From positions 1 to 41,302 of the forward strand of contig JAGNUG010000023.1 in assembly GCA_017987115.1 (NCBI GenBank): a stretch of 41,302 bases of DNA, written 5' to 3'. The position numbers and the translations under genes are program-made. The notes beneath the pieces are model-generated. The model worked only from the letters and a program-made list of their open reading frames with translations, made no database searches and was not told the DNA's origin. Shown here piece after piece: positions 8,683 to 17,635 of this stretch (within the stretch, counting starts at the first letter, position 1; every line of letters begins with the position of its first letter). The DNA comes from Flavobacteriales bacterium (lineage in GTDB: Bacteria; Bacteroidota; Bacteroidia; Flavobacteriales_F; PHOS-HE28).

Positions 8683-10047
8683 ATGGCAGACAAAGAGAAA
8701 GCCCCAGAGGCAAACGAAAAGGTGAAAGAAGGTGCAAAGGGAGGCTTGCAGGCCAATCTGGATGCCTTAGTGAAATTTGGAGGCTTCGACCTATTCGAAA
8801 GCGTGATCGAAGGTGCGCAGAACCTGAATCCCGAGCGAAAGGCTAGAAAGCAGATCTTTCTTACTGAGGCGCATAATGCGGAAGAACGTGCGAACCTGAA
8901 AGGTAAACTGCAAATGTGGATAGACACGTTGACCGGATCGGATGATATAGCCGAGATCATTGGTCAGTGTGAAGCAAAAAGTGAAAGCGCAGAGAAAGTG
9001 TACAAGAAAAATCTTAAGAGCGCCCTGGATGCTACCGCCGAAATGGAGAGGTCCTACCGTGGAGTGGCGCTGTTCTATAAGAATACCGAGAGCGATAAGA
9101 TCAAGAACGTGAATATTATGAACGCCTCATTAGAGCAAGCCTCTGATCTGGATAATACCACTTTTATTGATAATGTGGAGAACGAACTTGCGGACTGTTA
9201 TGATCGCCTGGATCTGCGTGACAACTACGGAATGGTGGTGGTGCCGGGCTATCTTGGTAGCAATAAAGTTGTAGAAAAATGGGCCAAATTCTGCCATAAG
9301 AATAAGGCTATGCTCGTTACCGATTTTCAACACTTGGATACGCCCGATGACGTAATGGAATTGTTCCAGAACGCGAATTTGGCTGGTGGTGATACATACA
9401 AGAGTAATGTGGTAATGAGTGCCAACTGGCTTGTAGGACGCGAGAAGGCAGAGGAGTTTGGGGAAGAAGAGCATCTTTTTGTTCCTCCTGCAGGTGCCCT
9501 TGCAGGGCAAATGTACCGGACGCTTATGAGTCAAGTAGCTGCTGGTAAAAAGCACGGTTCACTTGCTGAGGTGGATGGCGTAGCATTTGACCTGCGTAAA
9601 GGCGAAATTGCGGAAATGGAAAAAATGGGCTTGGTGCCCATGGTGAACGAGTATGGTAAGGTTATGGCATTCAGTGCCAAAACACTTTTCAACGGTGACA
9701 ACATTGGTTTACAGACCTACTCGGTAGTGCGCGTGTTCGATTATATCAGTAAAGTGCTCATGGATTTCCTGAACCGCCGTGCATTCGAGAATTTTAATGC
9801 CAAAACACAGCGTGAGATCCGCGCACAGATCGTGAAATTCCTTGACGGCATTTGTGGCCCGGGTAAACTCATTGAGAAGTTCAAGATTCTTCGCTTTGAG
9901 CAGGATCCTAATCAAAAGGATCGGATCTTCTTGGACATTCACATGACGCCCTACTTCCCTGCCAAGAACTATGTGTTCAAGCTTGATGGGCGCAAAGGTG
10001 ATGACCCGGACAGTGCAGAATGGCAGAGTGAATATGCACAACAGTAA
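8683..10047 (+). CDS. tssC: T6SS sheath large subunit TssC
   Basis: A 454-aa sheath protein, the partner of TssB. Recognisable regions are the GVALFYKNTESDKIKN segment, the LRDNYGMVVVPGYLG core, LFVPPAGALAGQMY, and a C-terminal tail-sheath-like part (VRVFDYISKVLMDFLNRRAFENF, PYFPAKNYVFKLDG). The length is normal for the family. The first 30 residues are charged and low in complexity. The gene begins 24 bp after tssB, with the leader ACCCTAA eleven bases before the ATG. A gap of about 390 bp follows it, so the first T6SS block (regulator, 121-aa protein, TssH, TssB, TssC) probably ends here. Confidence 0.95.
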   Translation: MADKEKAPEANEKVKEGAKGGLQANLDALVKFGGFDLFESVIEGAQNLNPERKARKQIFLTEAHNAEERANLKGKLQMWIDTLTGSDDIAEIIGQCEAKSESAEKVYKKNLKSALDATAEMERSYRGVALFYKNTESDKIKNVNIMNASLEQASDLDNTTFIDNVENELADCYDRLDLRDNYGMVVVPGYLGSNKVVEKWAKFCHKNKAMLVTDFQHLDTPDDVMELFQNANLAGGDTYKSNVVMSANWLVGREKAEEFGEEEHLFVPPAGALAGQMYRTLMSQVAAGKKHGSLAEVDGVAFDLRKGEIAEMEKMGLVPMVNEYGKVMAFSAKTLFNGDNIGLQTYSVVRVFDYISKVLMDFLNRRAFENFNAKTQREIRAQIVKFLDGICGPGKLIEKFKILRFEQDPNQKDRIFLDIHMTPYFPAKNYVFKLDGRKGDDPDSAEWQSEYAQQ

Positions 10048-10436
10048 GAAGTTCTGCTTTGTCGAATAGTCCTTTTCCTCATTGCCAGGTGGCCCGTAAT
10101 GTGATTCTGCCTTCCAATGAATTGTCCCGCGACGGCTGTGATGCAGGATAATATTGTTGTTGACTGGTCGTAATTGCGCTTCCATTTATTATTGTGAAGC
10201 AGGGACGATACTCGGACCCGGCTAAGCATTGAATAGCTGCCCGAGCACCCTGTAATGTGGAAAGATCAGCTTGTCTTGTATCGTGAATTGGCTTAAGACC
10301 GTCTGACGGTCATGTAATTTACTTAACGACCCAACAACGCATTTAATGTGGCTAAAATTGCCGTTTGTGGATTGAACGTAAAGCAGATTTGCTAGTGCAG
10401 TTACATTGACCCAAGAATCAAATAACGGACACGACG
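10048..10436. other. 389-bp intergenic region between tssC and vgrG
   Basis: No credible coding sequence was seen on either strand; short leftward frames here lack start context and coding character. It contains the 15-bp palindrome at 10297-10311. It probably carries the promoter for the vgrG-tssEFGNK block, but I cannot point to a clear TAnnTTTG box. Confidence 0.5.
10297..10311. promoter_or_regulatory. Perfect 15-bp palindrome upstream of vgrG (operator candidate)
   Basis: GACCGTC-T-GACGGTC, two 7-bp arms around one central base, 126 bp before the vgrG start and the most symmetrical element I saw in the gap. Size and symmetry fit a dimeric regulator site. The arms are too short and the loop too small for a terminator. 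Confidence 0.35.
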
Positions 10437-12263
10437 ATGGCAGAAAGAATTTTTCTTGAGGTCAATATTGACGGCCTGGATCCTTTGGTGAGCGTACGTT
10501 CATTGAACATTCGGCAAGGCATATTTGCACACCACAAGTTCGATCTTGTAGTGCCTAGTGCATCAATAGAACCGGATAATGAAAAGCTCTTCGACACTAT
10601 CGCGGAACTTGTGGGCAAGGACATTACAATTGATTGGGAAATAGGCACATTTAAGGAAAGTAGTCAAGGAACAGATGCTTCATCCTTCAAGGGGATCATT
10701 ACCGATGTTTCGGTGCAGAATGAACGTGGCAATTTCATGACCGTGTGTATACAGGGCAGCAGTCCAACTATATTGATGGATGGTGTGCCAAACACTAATT
10801 CATTCAGTGAGTTGAAGTTGAAGCCGTTGTATGAAAGCGTTATTGCCAGCAATCTTGTCAACAAACTGAACGCCGAGGATAACCTGTCATACGCTGAGAA
10901 GATTCCATTTTCCATTCAATACAATGAGACCGATTTCAATTACATCTGTCGCATTATGCATCAATGTGGCGAGTGGTTCTTCTACGATGGGCAAACTATT
11001 TCCTTGGGAGTGAAAACAGGCAAGGAACTCAAGCTCACTCCGGATCGTACCAACTCACTCCATTTCGGTTTCAATCTTTCAGGACCAGTAGCACAGGTGC
11101 GGGGTTGGGATTACTTGAAGCACGATAAATTCGAGGTGAAAGGAGCATCGCCTAGCCATGATGATGCCAACGCGCAAATGGTTGAAGATGCTTCGGTGAA
11201 CTTGTATCCGGCTTCAGGTGCGAACTTTATGCCTCATCCGTCCATTCCTGAAGGAGAAGAACTTTTCTTGGGAAAGGATGCCGTGAAGCAACGGTTGGAT
11301 AATTTGAAACAAGGCAAGAGCAATGCCGTGTTCAGTATAACAGGTTCATCAGACCTGGCAGAAATGCAGGTGGGGGCTACCATTGTTTTGGAAGGTTTTG
11401 CCTATGGTGGGACCTATATTGTATTATCCGTAACTCATACTTGCAGCGGTAGAGACAACTATTCGAACCACTTTCATGCAGTACCGGTCAATTCAGGTAT
11501 TCCAGCAGAAGTGCCCATTACCATACCTAAGATGAATGATTGCGTTGCCGTGGTCACGGACAATAAGGATCCGGAAAAAATGGGTCGGGTAAAAGTGCAA
11601 TTCCCGTGGGGCGAAGCCATATCACCTTGGTTGCGTATGGTGCAGCCTCACACAGGCAAAGGTCGCGGATTCTACTTTGTTCCCGAGATCAATGATGAAG
11701 TGATGGTGGGCTTTGAAATGGGCATGGCCGAAGTGCCGTACGTGATAGGCACATTGTATAACGGCAAGAACAAGCAAGACAAGCATTATGATGACGATAA
11801 CAAGATCAAGGCGATAAAAACGCTTGGCGGTAATGAGATCATATTCAACGACAATGGCGTACTCACCATACGCAATGGGAAGAACAGCATGAAGCTCAGT
11901 TGCAAAGATGATGGCGTGTTGACCATTGCTACCGATGGGGACATGAACTTCGAGGCAGGCAAGAACATGAACATAACCGTGGGTGAGGATTTCACCATGA
12001 CCGTAGGTAAGAACTGCGTGCTGGATGTTGGCAATGATCTTACCCTGACTGGCGGAAGTAACATGAATGTGAGCGCCGGTAAGAATATGGAATTGGCCGC
12101 AGGCATGGATAATGCGATTAGCGCAGGTAAGAACTTAACGCTGGGTGGCACCGCAAAAGCAAGTATGAGCGGTGCGCAAACATCAATAGAGGGTACTGCA
12201 ACAGTTGAATTGAAGGCGAGTGGAATGACTACTGTAAAAGGTGCGATCGTTAAGATCAATTGA
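10437..12263 (+). CDS. vgrG: T6SS spike protein VgrG (TssI)
   Basis: A 608-aa trimeric spike protein that caps the Hcp tube. Residues 1 to about 360 are the gp27-like base (SLNIRQGIFAHHKFDL; ETDFNYICRIMHQCGEWFFYDG). Residues about 365-450 are the gp5 OB-fold (DPEKMGRVKVQFPWG, SPWLRMVQPHTGKGRGFYFVPEINDEVMVGF). The rest, from about 470, is a run of short Gly-rich beta-helix repeats (GKNMNITVG, GKNCVLDVG, GSNMNVSAG, GKNMELAAG). There is no C-terminal effector extension, so this is a structural spike that would carry cargo through PAAR proteins such as the one at 37033. It overlaps tssE by 4 bp. Confidence 0.95.
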   Translation: MAERIFLEVNIDGLDPLVSVRSLNIRQGIFAHHKFDLVVPSASIEPDNEKLFDTIAELVGKDITIDWEIGTFKESSQGTDASSFKGIITDVSVQNERGNFMTVCIQGSSPTILMDGVPNTNSFSELKLKPLYESVIASNLVNKLNAEDNLSYAEKIPFSIQYNETDFNYICRIMHQCGEWFFYDGQTISLGVKTGKELKLTPDRTNSLHFGFNLSGPVAQVRGWDYLKHDKFEVKGASPSHDDANAQMVEDASVNLYPASGANFMPHPSIPEGEELFLGKDAVKQRLDNLKQGKSNAVFSITGSSDLAEMQVGATIVLEGFAYGGTYIVLSVTHTCSGRDNYSNHFHAVPVNSGIPAEVPITIPKMNDCVAVVTDNKDPEKMGRVKVQFPWGEAISPWLRMVQPHTGKGRGFYFVPEINDEVMVGFEMGMAEVPYVIGTLYNGKNKQDKHYDDDNKIKAIKTLGGNEIIFNDNGVLTIRNGKNSMKLSCKDDGVLTIATDGDMNFEAGKNMNITVGEDFTMTVGKNCVLDVGNDLTLTGGSNMNVSAGKNMELAAGMDNAISAGKNLTLGGTAKASMSGAQTSIEGTATVELKASGMTTVKGAIVKIN

Positions 12264-12709
12264 TGGAAGTGGTCACTGGCTATAGGATCCCGTTGGATTT
12301 TGACAACTTCTTTGGCACCCGAACATTTGTGCAATGCAGCGTAATTGAAAGCATTTCCTTCTACGTGCATGTATTGCTGCTTACGACACACGGTGAATTT
12401 GAATTCGATCAAGACTTCGGTTGCGAGGTATGGGAAACAGAGTTTGAGCACCAACAAACCACAAGACTTTGGGTGGAACAATTGGGGCGTAACATCCAGG
12501 AAGTACTTGAGAAGTATGAAACAAGGCTCACTAACATTCATGTTCAGGCTAAAGTGAGCCAAATGGAATTTGAAAACAAAGAAGAGTTCAAAGTAAGTAA
12601 ACGGCTTAAGAAGAAACTTAACTTAGTGGTTAATGCAAAGCTGAGAGCCACCAATGAGAAATTTGAATTGACGGAGAATATCCTGCTAAGTCCATTCGCC
12701 ACTGACTGA
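12260..12709 (+). CDS. tssE: T6SS baseplate protein TssE (gp25-like)
   Basis: A 149-aa homologue of phage T4 gp25, which starts sheath polymerisation at the baseplate. The motif region FEFDQDFGCEVWETEFEHQQ, followed by a helix and a beta-rich end, is characteristic of gp25/TssE. The length is normal for the family. The ATGA overlap with vgrG and a gap of only 4 bp before tssF show tight coupling. An antisense open frame over the vgrG/tssE junction is only a shadow. Confidence 0.88.
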   Translation: MMEVVTGYRIPLDFDNFFGTRTFVQCSVIESISFYVHVLLLTTHGEFEFDQDFGCEVWETEFEHQQTTRLWVEQLGRNIQEVLEKYETRLTNIHVQAKVSQMEFENKEEFKVSKRLKKKLNLVVNAKLRATNEKFELTENILLSPFATD

Positions 12710-12713
12710 TCAA

Positions 12714-14516
12714 ATGAGGACCAACAAGTTCACCAAAGAAGCGGTTTACCGCAGGTTGCTCAAGAATGCGGGTGAATTATGGAACGTGCACCAAAGTGAC
12801 CTTGAATCCATTGACCCTGTGGCCAAAATGCTCTTGGGTGCCCTTGCCAAAGAATTGGAACGGGTTGGCAATGACCTATATACTTCCGATGCTCGCATTT
12901 TCGACCGAATAGCTGATTTTTTACTTCCGGAGGAATTGCAAGTGGCCACCCCGGCGCACGGCATTGTGCGTCTGGAACCCAGTGAAGAGGGTGAGATAAC
13001 CGTGTATGATGAGATGTTCTTCGAAAAAAAGTGGAAGGACAAAGAGAACTTGAACAAGATAAATACAGCCGACATCTATTTTAGCAGTGCCGGAGAGCAA
13101 CCCTTGAGCAGCCTTCAATTATGTTACCGCATACATGCCGGTCGGGCGCAAGTTATCAATGGGATCAAAGCGGAGGAGCTGGGCGAGGTGGAATTGCAGC
13201 AAGGTGAACACGAGATCCTTTTGGGTTTCCGTCGAGCGCGTGGCCTGAAGAGTTCAGCTGTGCGCTTGTACTTTGATTGGCCCGTAGTGCAACAGAAAAA
13301 GCACTTATTCAACACTGTACCCAAAGTCGCCGTGCTGAATATGAACGGTGATCCTATCCCAACGCGCTCTGGATTGCATGATTCCGTAGATCGTTTTGAT
13401 CTGCGCAGCTCCTTGCGGCCTGTGGTCAAGTTTGAAGAACAGGTGGTTAACTATTACGATGAGCGCTTTTTACGTATTGAGCAGATCGAGCTCGATGAAA
13501 GTGTTCGTAATGAGCAATTGGATTTGCAGTTGCAGGAATTGGGTGAGCGCATTGATGGAGATGACGTGATTTGGTTAAGGGTGTTGATGCCGCCGGACAA
13601 TTCTCCGGAAGAAGTGCGCGATTGCTTAGTATTGGACAACTGTACACCGGTGCTGAACCGCAAGTTGGACAAGGTCATCTTCCGCCTATTGCGTGATCTG
13701 AACATCCGTCGCATCGATTTCGACAACTTCTTTCTTGGTGTGGAAAGGGCAGAAAGTAACAAAGGCCAATTGTATGAAGCTTGCCCCTCTTTTGAACTAA
13801 CGGAAATGGCCGCTGGCAGCTACAACATAAGGATTGGGGGTGCTGGGAGGCTGGATGAACGTGATGGTCATGACCACCTGAACTATCTGTTGGATCTGCT
13901 ACGCGATGAGAAGCGATCATTCTCGGCAATGGATGTAACAAGCACAGTAGCAGACCTGAATACCATTGAGCAGATCCTGGAAAAGATAAAGAAGAAGAGC
14001 GGAACCATTACTGGTGGAAAGCAACCATATGTGGTCATCAAACCACATACCGATTCGGAGAACGCCCACATGCATTTTTGGAGTTGCGATGGCACCTTGG
14101 CGAACCGCATAACACCGAACAGCAAACTTCGGGTAAAGAACCCCGGCTTGGCCCGCAACGGCTACAGCACAATGGTTACCAGCACCATTGGAGGTAGTGA
14201 TGCCAAGAGCAACAAAGAGATGGTGCGGGCATTCCGTGCGGCCTTGCTTTCAAGGGGTATGGTTGTGACCAAACGTGACATTGCCGAATTGTGTCGCTCC
14301 ATTGCAGGGCCACAGTTGGAGCATGTCATAGTTACGAATGGATTCCGCACCGCGGCAGCACGCAACAATGGCTTGCAGCGCACTATTGATGTGGTATTGA
14401 CGTTCAACGAGCAAATGCAGGATGTGGAACAGCAGGAGCATCTGCGTCAACGGATCGGTTCTGAGCTAAAGGCCTCTTCCAACTTCTCCAAACCCCTAAG
14501 GGTTATCCTGAACTGA
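12714..14516 (+). CDS. tssF: T6SS baseplate wedge protein TssF
   Basis: A 600-aa baseplate wedge protein that works with TssG and TssK. The N-terminus (helical segment, then DRIADFLLPEELQVATPAHGIVRLEPSEEGE) is the part of TssF that includes the conserved P-x-H-G region. Long mixed alpha/beta domains follow, and a C-terminal gp6-like part contains MVVTKRDIAELCRSIAGPQLEHVIV. Size and position between TssE and TssG support the call. Its stop codon shares one base with the tssG start. Confidence 0.88.
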   Translation: MRTNKFTKEAVYRRLLKNAGELWNVHQSDLESIDPVAKMLLGALAKELERVGNDLYTSDARIFDRIADFLLPEELQVATPAHGIVRLEPSEEGEITVYDEMFFEKKWKDKENLNKINTADIYFSSAGEQPLSSLQLCYRIHAGRAQVINGIKAEELGEVELQQGEHEILLGFRRARGLKSSAVRLYFDWPVVQQKKHLFNTVPKVAVLNMNGDPIPTRSGLHDSVDRFDLRSSLRPVVKFEEQVVNYYDERFLRIEQIELDESVRNEQLDLQLQELGERIDGDDVIWLRVLMPPDNSPEEVRDCLVLDNCTPVLNRKLDKVIFRLLRDLNIRRIDFDNFFLGVERAESNKGQLYEACPSFELTEMAAGSYNIRIGGAGRLDERDGHDHLNYLLDLLRDEKRSFSAMDVTSTVADLNTIEQILEKIKKKSGTITGGKQPYVVIKPHTDSENAHMHFWSCDGTLANRITPNSKLRVKNPGLARNGYSTMVTSTIGGSDAKSNKEMVRAFRAALLSRGMVVTKRDIAELCRSIAGPQLEHVIVTNGFRTAAARNNGLQRTIDVVLTFNEQMQDVEQQEHLRQRIGSELKASSNFSKPLRVILN

Positions 14517-15469
14517 TGGCGAAGAAGAACGTATGGAAGCAATGGCATGAGCAATTACGCTCACGAGCTGAAGACTTACGTGCGGAGGTCGTTATCGCGG
14601 ATCTGGTGTTGGACGGTTCAATTGATCTGGACGATGTATTCATGCTTCCAAATGGGGGGTTCCACCGGATCATTTCGAAAGACATTGCAGCTCTGCATGA
14701 TCCTGGTACGACTGAGCACAAGACTGAACGCGCTGTGGTGGAGGTGAATCGCAAAGGATTGTACGACGGCTTACCAGAGGTGCTTTTCCATCAGAATCGC
14801 AAACGCAAATCCTTTCGTTCCATTGTGGAGATCAAGGACGAGGTGAAGTACCAAGATGATGTTGAACGCAAGGCCCGTAAATTCTTCGCGCCACTTGATC
14901 ATGAATTGCTGCGCACAAGAAGCCTTATTGAGCTGAATGAGCGCAGCATGACCACCGAGTTGCTCACACTTGACAATGATCGTGGTCTTCGTAAATTTTG
15001 GAGCATACCTGAATACTTCAGTAAAAAGCAACAAGGAACCCTAGTCTTGCTCTTGCCATTGGTGCATCGGTTGGTTAAAGATCTGGACCTTGCTGCGCAG
15101 GCCATGCAAATAGTGCTCGACGTTCCAGTGGAAGTGACTTTATCAACCCCGGAACCGTTAATGACCGATGCTTTGACTCAGGTGGCATTGGGAAGTGGTC
15201 AATTGGGTGTGGACATGATAACGGGCGGCGCTTACCAGGATGAAGATGAAGTCGCTTTGGTGCGAATAGGTCCAGCCAGTAAGGCAAAGGCTGCAAGCTT
15301 CGCCTTTATGCAACGTGGTTATCAGCAATTCATTTATCTCAGTGAATTGTTGTTGCCTGCTGATATGGAAGTGCAGTTACAGGTGGAATTGAAACCTGAG
15401 GACCATGACCTGGTTTTACAAGAGGATCCAGAATATATTAGATTAGGCGTTACAACTTACTTGACCTGA
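14516..15469 (+). CDS. tssG: T6SS baseplate protein TssG
   Basis: A 317-aa protein, the usual partner of TssF in the wedge. The call rests mainly on length, gene order and general features: a charged N-terminal helix, a segment with NRKGLYDGLPEVLFHQ, a long LLPLVHRLVKDLDLAAQAMQIVLDVPVEVTL region, and beta-strands at the C-terminus. This form is well diverged from proteobacterial TssG, as expected for T6SSiii. It has no signal peptide. It starts at the last base of the tssF stop. Confidence 0.82.
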   Translation: MAKKNVWKQWHEQLRSRAEDLRAEVVIADLVLDGSIDLDDVFMLPNGGFHRIISKDIAALHDPGTTEHKTERAVVEVNRKGLYDGLPEVLFHQNRKRKSFRSIVEIKDEVKYQDDVERKARKFFAPLDHELLRTRSLIELNERSMTTELLTLDNDRGLRKFWSIPEYFSKKQQGTLVLLLPLVHRLVKDLDLAAQAMQIVLDVPVEVTLSTPEPLMTDALTQVALGSGQLGVDMITGGAYQDEDEVALVRIGPASKAKAASFAFMQRGYQQFIYLSELLLPADMEVQLQVELKPEDHDLVLQEDPEYIRLGVTTYLT

Positions 15470-15476
15470 GCATAAC

Positions 15477-16463
15477 ATGGATCCACTAGGTGGTATTAGA
15501 AGTACGGCAGCGCAAGGCCAAGCCATGAAAAAAGGGCTTGGTTCCAAAGTGAAACAGGCCAAAGGGACACAGGCCAAAATGGCCAAATTCAACAGTGGCA
15601 TCGTAAAGCATTTGTTAGTGTTCTTGCTATTGGGTTTGTTATTAGGCCTCACCGTATTCCTGCCGTATTATCAATTCGATGCTTTTTTTGCCACTCCGGT
15701 TGCGGATGGTACTGTGCCAAAGCTCAACATGGTTCGGGTTGCGTTTACGTCACTATCCATCATTTTCCTGTTCATCGGAATATTGCATTTAAGCAGGGCG
15801 GAGAAGAAGGTGGATTGGTTCGATCGCTTCCGCTTGGGTCCTGAGCTTGGGTTCACTATTGGCTTGGCTTTTATTGCGGCCCTCGGATTGTTTCTTATGC
15901 ACCGCTTTGGTCATTTATTGTTGTTTTTTCTGCCCACACCTCCCGATGCCTACTTCGCACCCATGGCCAGTACCTTCGCGTTACTTTATGCCAGCACGGC
16001 CATCTGGTTGGTCGTGCCATTTCTGGTGAGGCACCTGTACCAACGCGCCATGTTGGTGGAAGACAAACAGTATCCGCTTTGGTATTTCCCAAAGAACCAT
16101 AAAGAGAAAGAGCCGGTTTGGGCAGAGCCGTTCGTACATCTGCACATGCGCTTCGTACCGGACCGAAGACAAGGCAGTAGCAAATTAATAGAAACCAAAT
16201 TACCGTTGCAGTGGAATTTTGGACAAGGGGTGTATCTATTTATTGAGGATTATAATGAACATCGTAGTCCCGATGCTCCGATCAAAGAATTGAGACACGA
16301 TGATAATTCACTGGGATGGCTTTTCAGCGTGCCTAGAAAAATTGGCGGCATTAAGATCGGTCAGCGCTATCTGGACCCAGAACTGAGCGTGCAAGAGAAT
16401 CGGATCGAGGAGAATACCGAGGTTCATTTCAGCCGTATATACAGAATTCCTGCTAAGTCATGA
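15477..16463 (+). CDS. tssN: T6SS inner-membrane protein TssN
   Basis: A 328-aa integral membrane protein found only in Bacteroidota T6SS, where it helps replace the TssJLM envelope complex. A basic cytoplasmic N-terminus (Lys-rich, 17-38) is followed by hydrophobic segments at about 44-65, 85-105, 123-142 and 162-186. A soluble C-terminal domain of about 140 residues follows (YPLWYFPKNHKEKEPVW, HMRFVPDRRQGSSKLIETKLP, SLGWLFSVPRKIGG). This fits the TssN arrangement of several membrane helices plus a cytoplasmic domain. It lies between tssG and tssK, 7 bp after tssG, and overlaps tssK by 4 bp. Confidence 0.85.
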   Translation: MDPLGGIRSTAAQGQAMKKGLGSKVKQAKGTQAKMAKFNSGIVKHLLVFLLLGLLLGLTVFLPYYQFDAFFATPVADGTVPKLNMVRVAFTSLSIIFLFIGILHLSRAEKKVDWFDRFRLGPELGFTIGLAFIAALGLFLMHRFGHLLLFFLPTPPDAYFAPMASTFALLYASTAIWLVVPFLVRHLYQRAMLVEDKQYPLWYFPKNHKEKEPVWAEPFVHLHMRFVPDRRQGSSKLIETKLPLQWNFGQGVYLFIEDYNEHRSPDAPIKELRHDDNSLGWLFSVPRKIGGIKIGQRYLDPELSVQENRIEENTEVHFSRIYRIPAKS

Positions 16464-17623
16464 ACGATTCCATAAAGAACGGCTACATCAATTGGATCGA
16501 TGGAATGAAGATCAGCAAAGATCATTTCATTGATATGCAACGTGCGACCGAAGACCGTTTACGCGATGTACGGAGTGTACTTGGCAGCGAATTTGATATG
16601 GGCCTGCTTGCAGGCAAGTTGAAAGGCAGGGGGTCATTGGAATATATTTTGACCATTGGTCATCCGAACCGAATTGATATGGAGGTGTATCAATGTCGTG
16701 CGTTAAGTCCTGCAGGTGATCGGGTGGAGATCGTGAGCGACCTGAATAGCCTTACGAATGCATTGAAAGCCACCTTTACCATAGATCTGGAGAAGGCCGA
16801 GGATCGAGATACATACGATGTGATCATTAAGGTTGATTCCTTCAACATGACGCCTTACGGTGAACCGGATGTAAAGGAATCGCCGCCCAGACACCCATTC
16901 GCACAACCTGGTTACACGTTGGAATTGGCACCTAGCAAAGAGATCCAATACAACGAGTACAACCGCAATTACGTGGTGTTGACCAGGGTGCAATTGATCG
17001 GAAGCGAGATCAAGCATTTGAAAGAATACATACCGCCGTGCATGAGCATGGAAAGCGCTGCGGAACTGACCGAATTCTACTTCAGGTATCTTCAATTTGT
17101 TAAGGACTTGGAGCAGAACGCTTTCCGCATAATTATAAAAACCAACAGCGCAGAGCACAAAACCCCGTTGGTCAATAATGTCGAACTGATAGCACGTCGC
17201 GTGTTTGATCTGATCGAGAAGGAAATTGATGATGTGGTACTGTTCTACCGCTTCGAGAACCCTGTACACTTTGTGGCCCACACCATGCGTTTGGCCCGGT
17301 GCATAAGGAACTCCATTGAGCTGACCACCAATGCAGGAAAGGATGAATTGCTGAATTATTTCAGTACCGAAGTAATGGATCTAAGTTCGGCGGAATACAT
17401 GAACGTGCTGTCGGGTCTATTCGGTATGGAATACCAACATTACGATATCAATGCGTGTTTGACGCGCATCAGTTCATTCTGTAAACATACCGCGAAATTG
17501 TTCGATGAACTGAGCCGCTTGGATTACATCGGTAAGAAGAAGGACATCGGTATTTTCGTGACCGACAAAACCAAAGAGGATACCTTATCGGTTGCCCAGA
17601 AACGTAGAAAGTGGGATTTTTGA
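16460..17623 (+). CDS. tssK: T6SS baseplate-membrane adaptor TssK
   Basis: A 387-aa protein that joins the baseplate to the envelope complex. The N-terminal INWIDGMKISKDHFIDMQRATEDRLRD is the Bacteroidota version of the conserved TssK start (W-x-x-G-x-x-I/L-x-x-x-H-F). A beta-sandwich region follows, then a helical middle and the C-terminal domain that in other systems contacts the membrane partner, here probably TssN. Its 4-bp overlap with tssN fits that partnership. It is probably the last structural gene of the vgrG-led block; the next gene starts 12 bp later. Confidence 0.88.
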   Translation: MNDSIKNGYINWIDGMKISKDHFIDMQRATEDRLRDVRSVLGSEFDMGLLAGKLKGRGSLEYILTIGHPNRIDMEVYQCRALSPAGDRVEIVSDLNSLTNALKATFTIDLEKAEDRDTYDVIIKVDSFNMTPYGEPDVKESPPRHPFAQPGYTLELAPSKEIQYNEYNRNYVVLTRVQLIGSEIKHLKEYIPPCMSMESAAELTEFYFRYLQFVKDLEQNAFRIIIKTNSAEHKTPLVNNVELIARRVFDLIEKEIDDVVLFYRFENPVHFVAHTMRLARCIRNSIELTTNAGKDELLNYFSTEVMDLSSAEYMNVLSGLFGMEYQHYDINACLTRISSFCKHTAKLFDELSRLDYIGKKKDIGIFVTDKTKEDTLSVAQKRRKWDF

Positions 17624-17635
17624 AACCGACACGAA

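Noticed and set aside
11786-12562. Long - strand open frame (258 aa) over the vgrG/tssE junction
   Set aside because: It runs opposite to strongly supported vgrG and tssE, has low-complexity composition caused by the VgrG repeats, and shows no start context or known domain.
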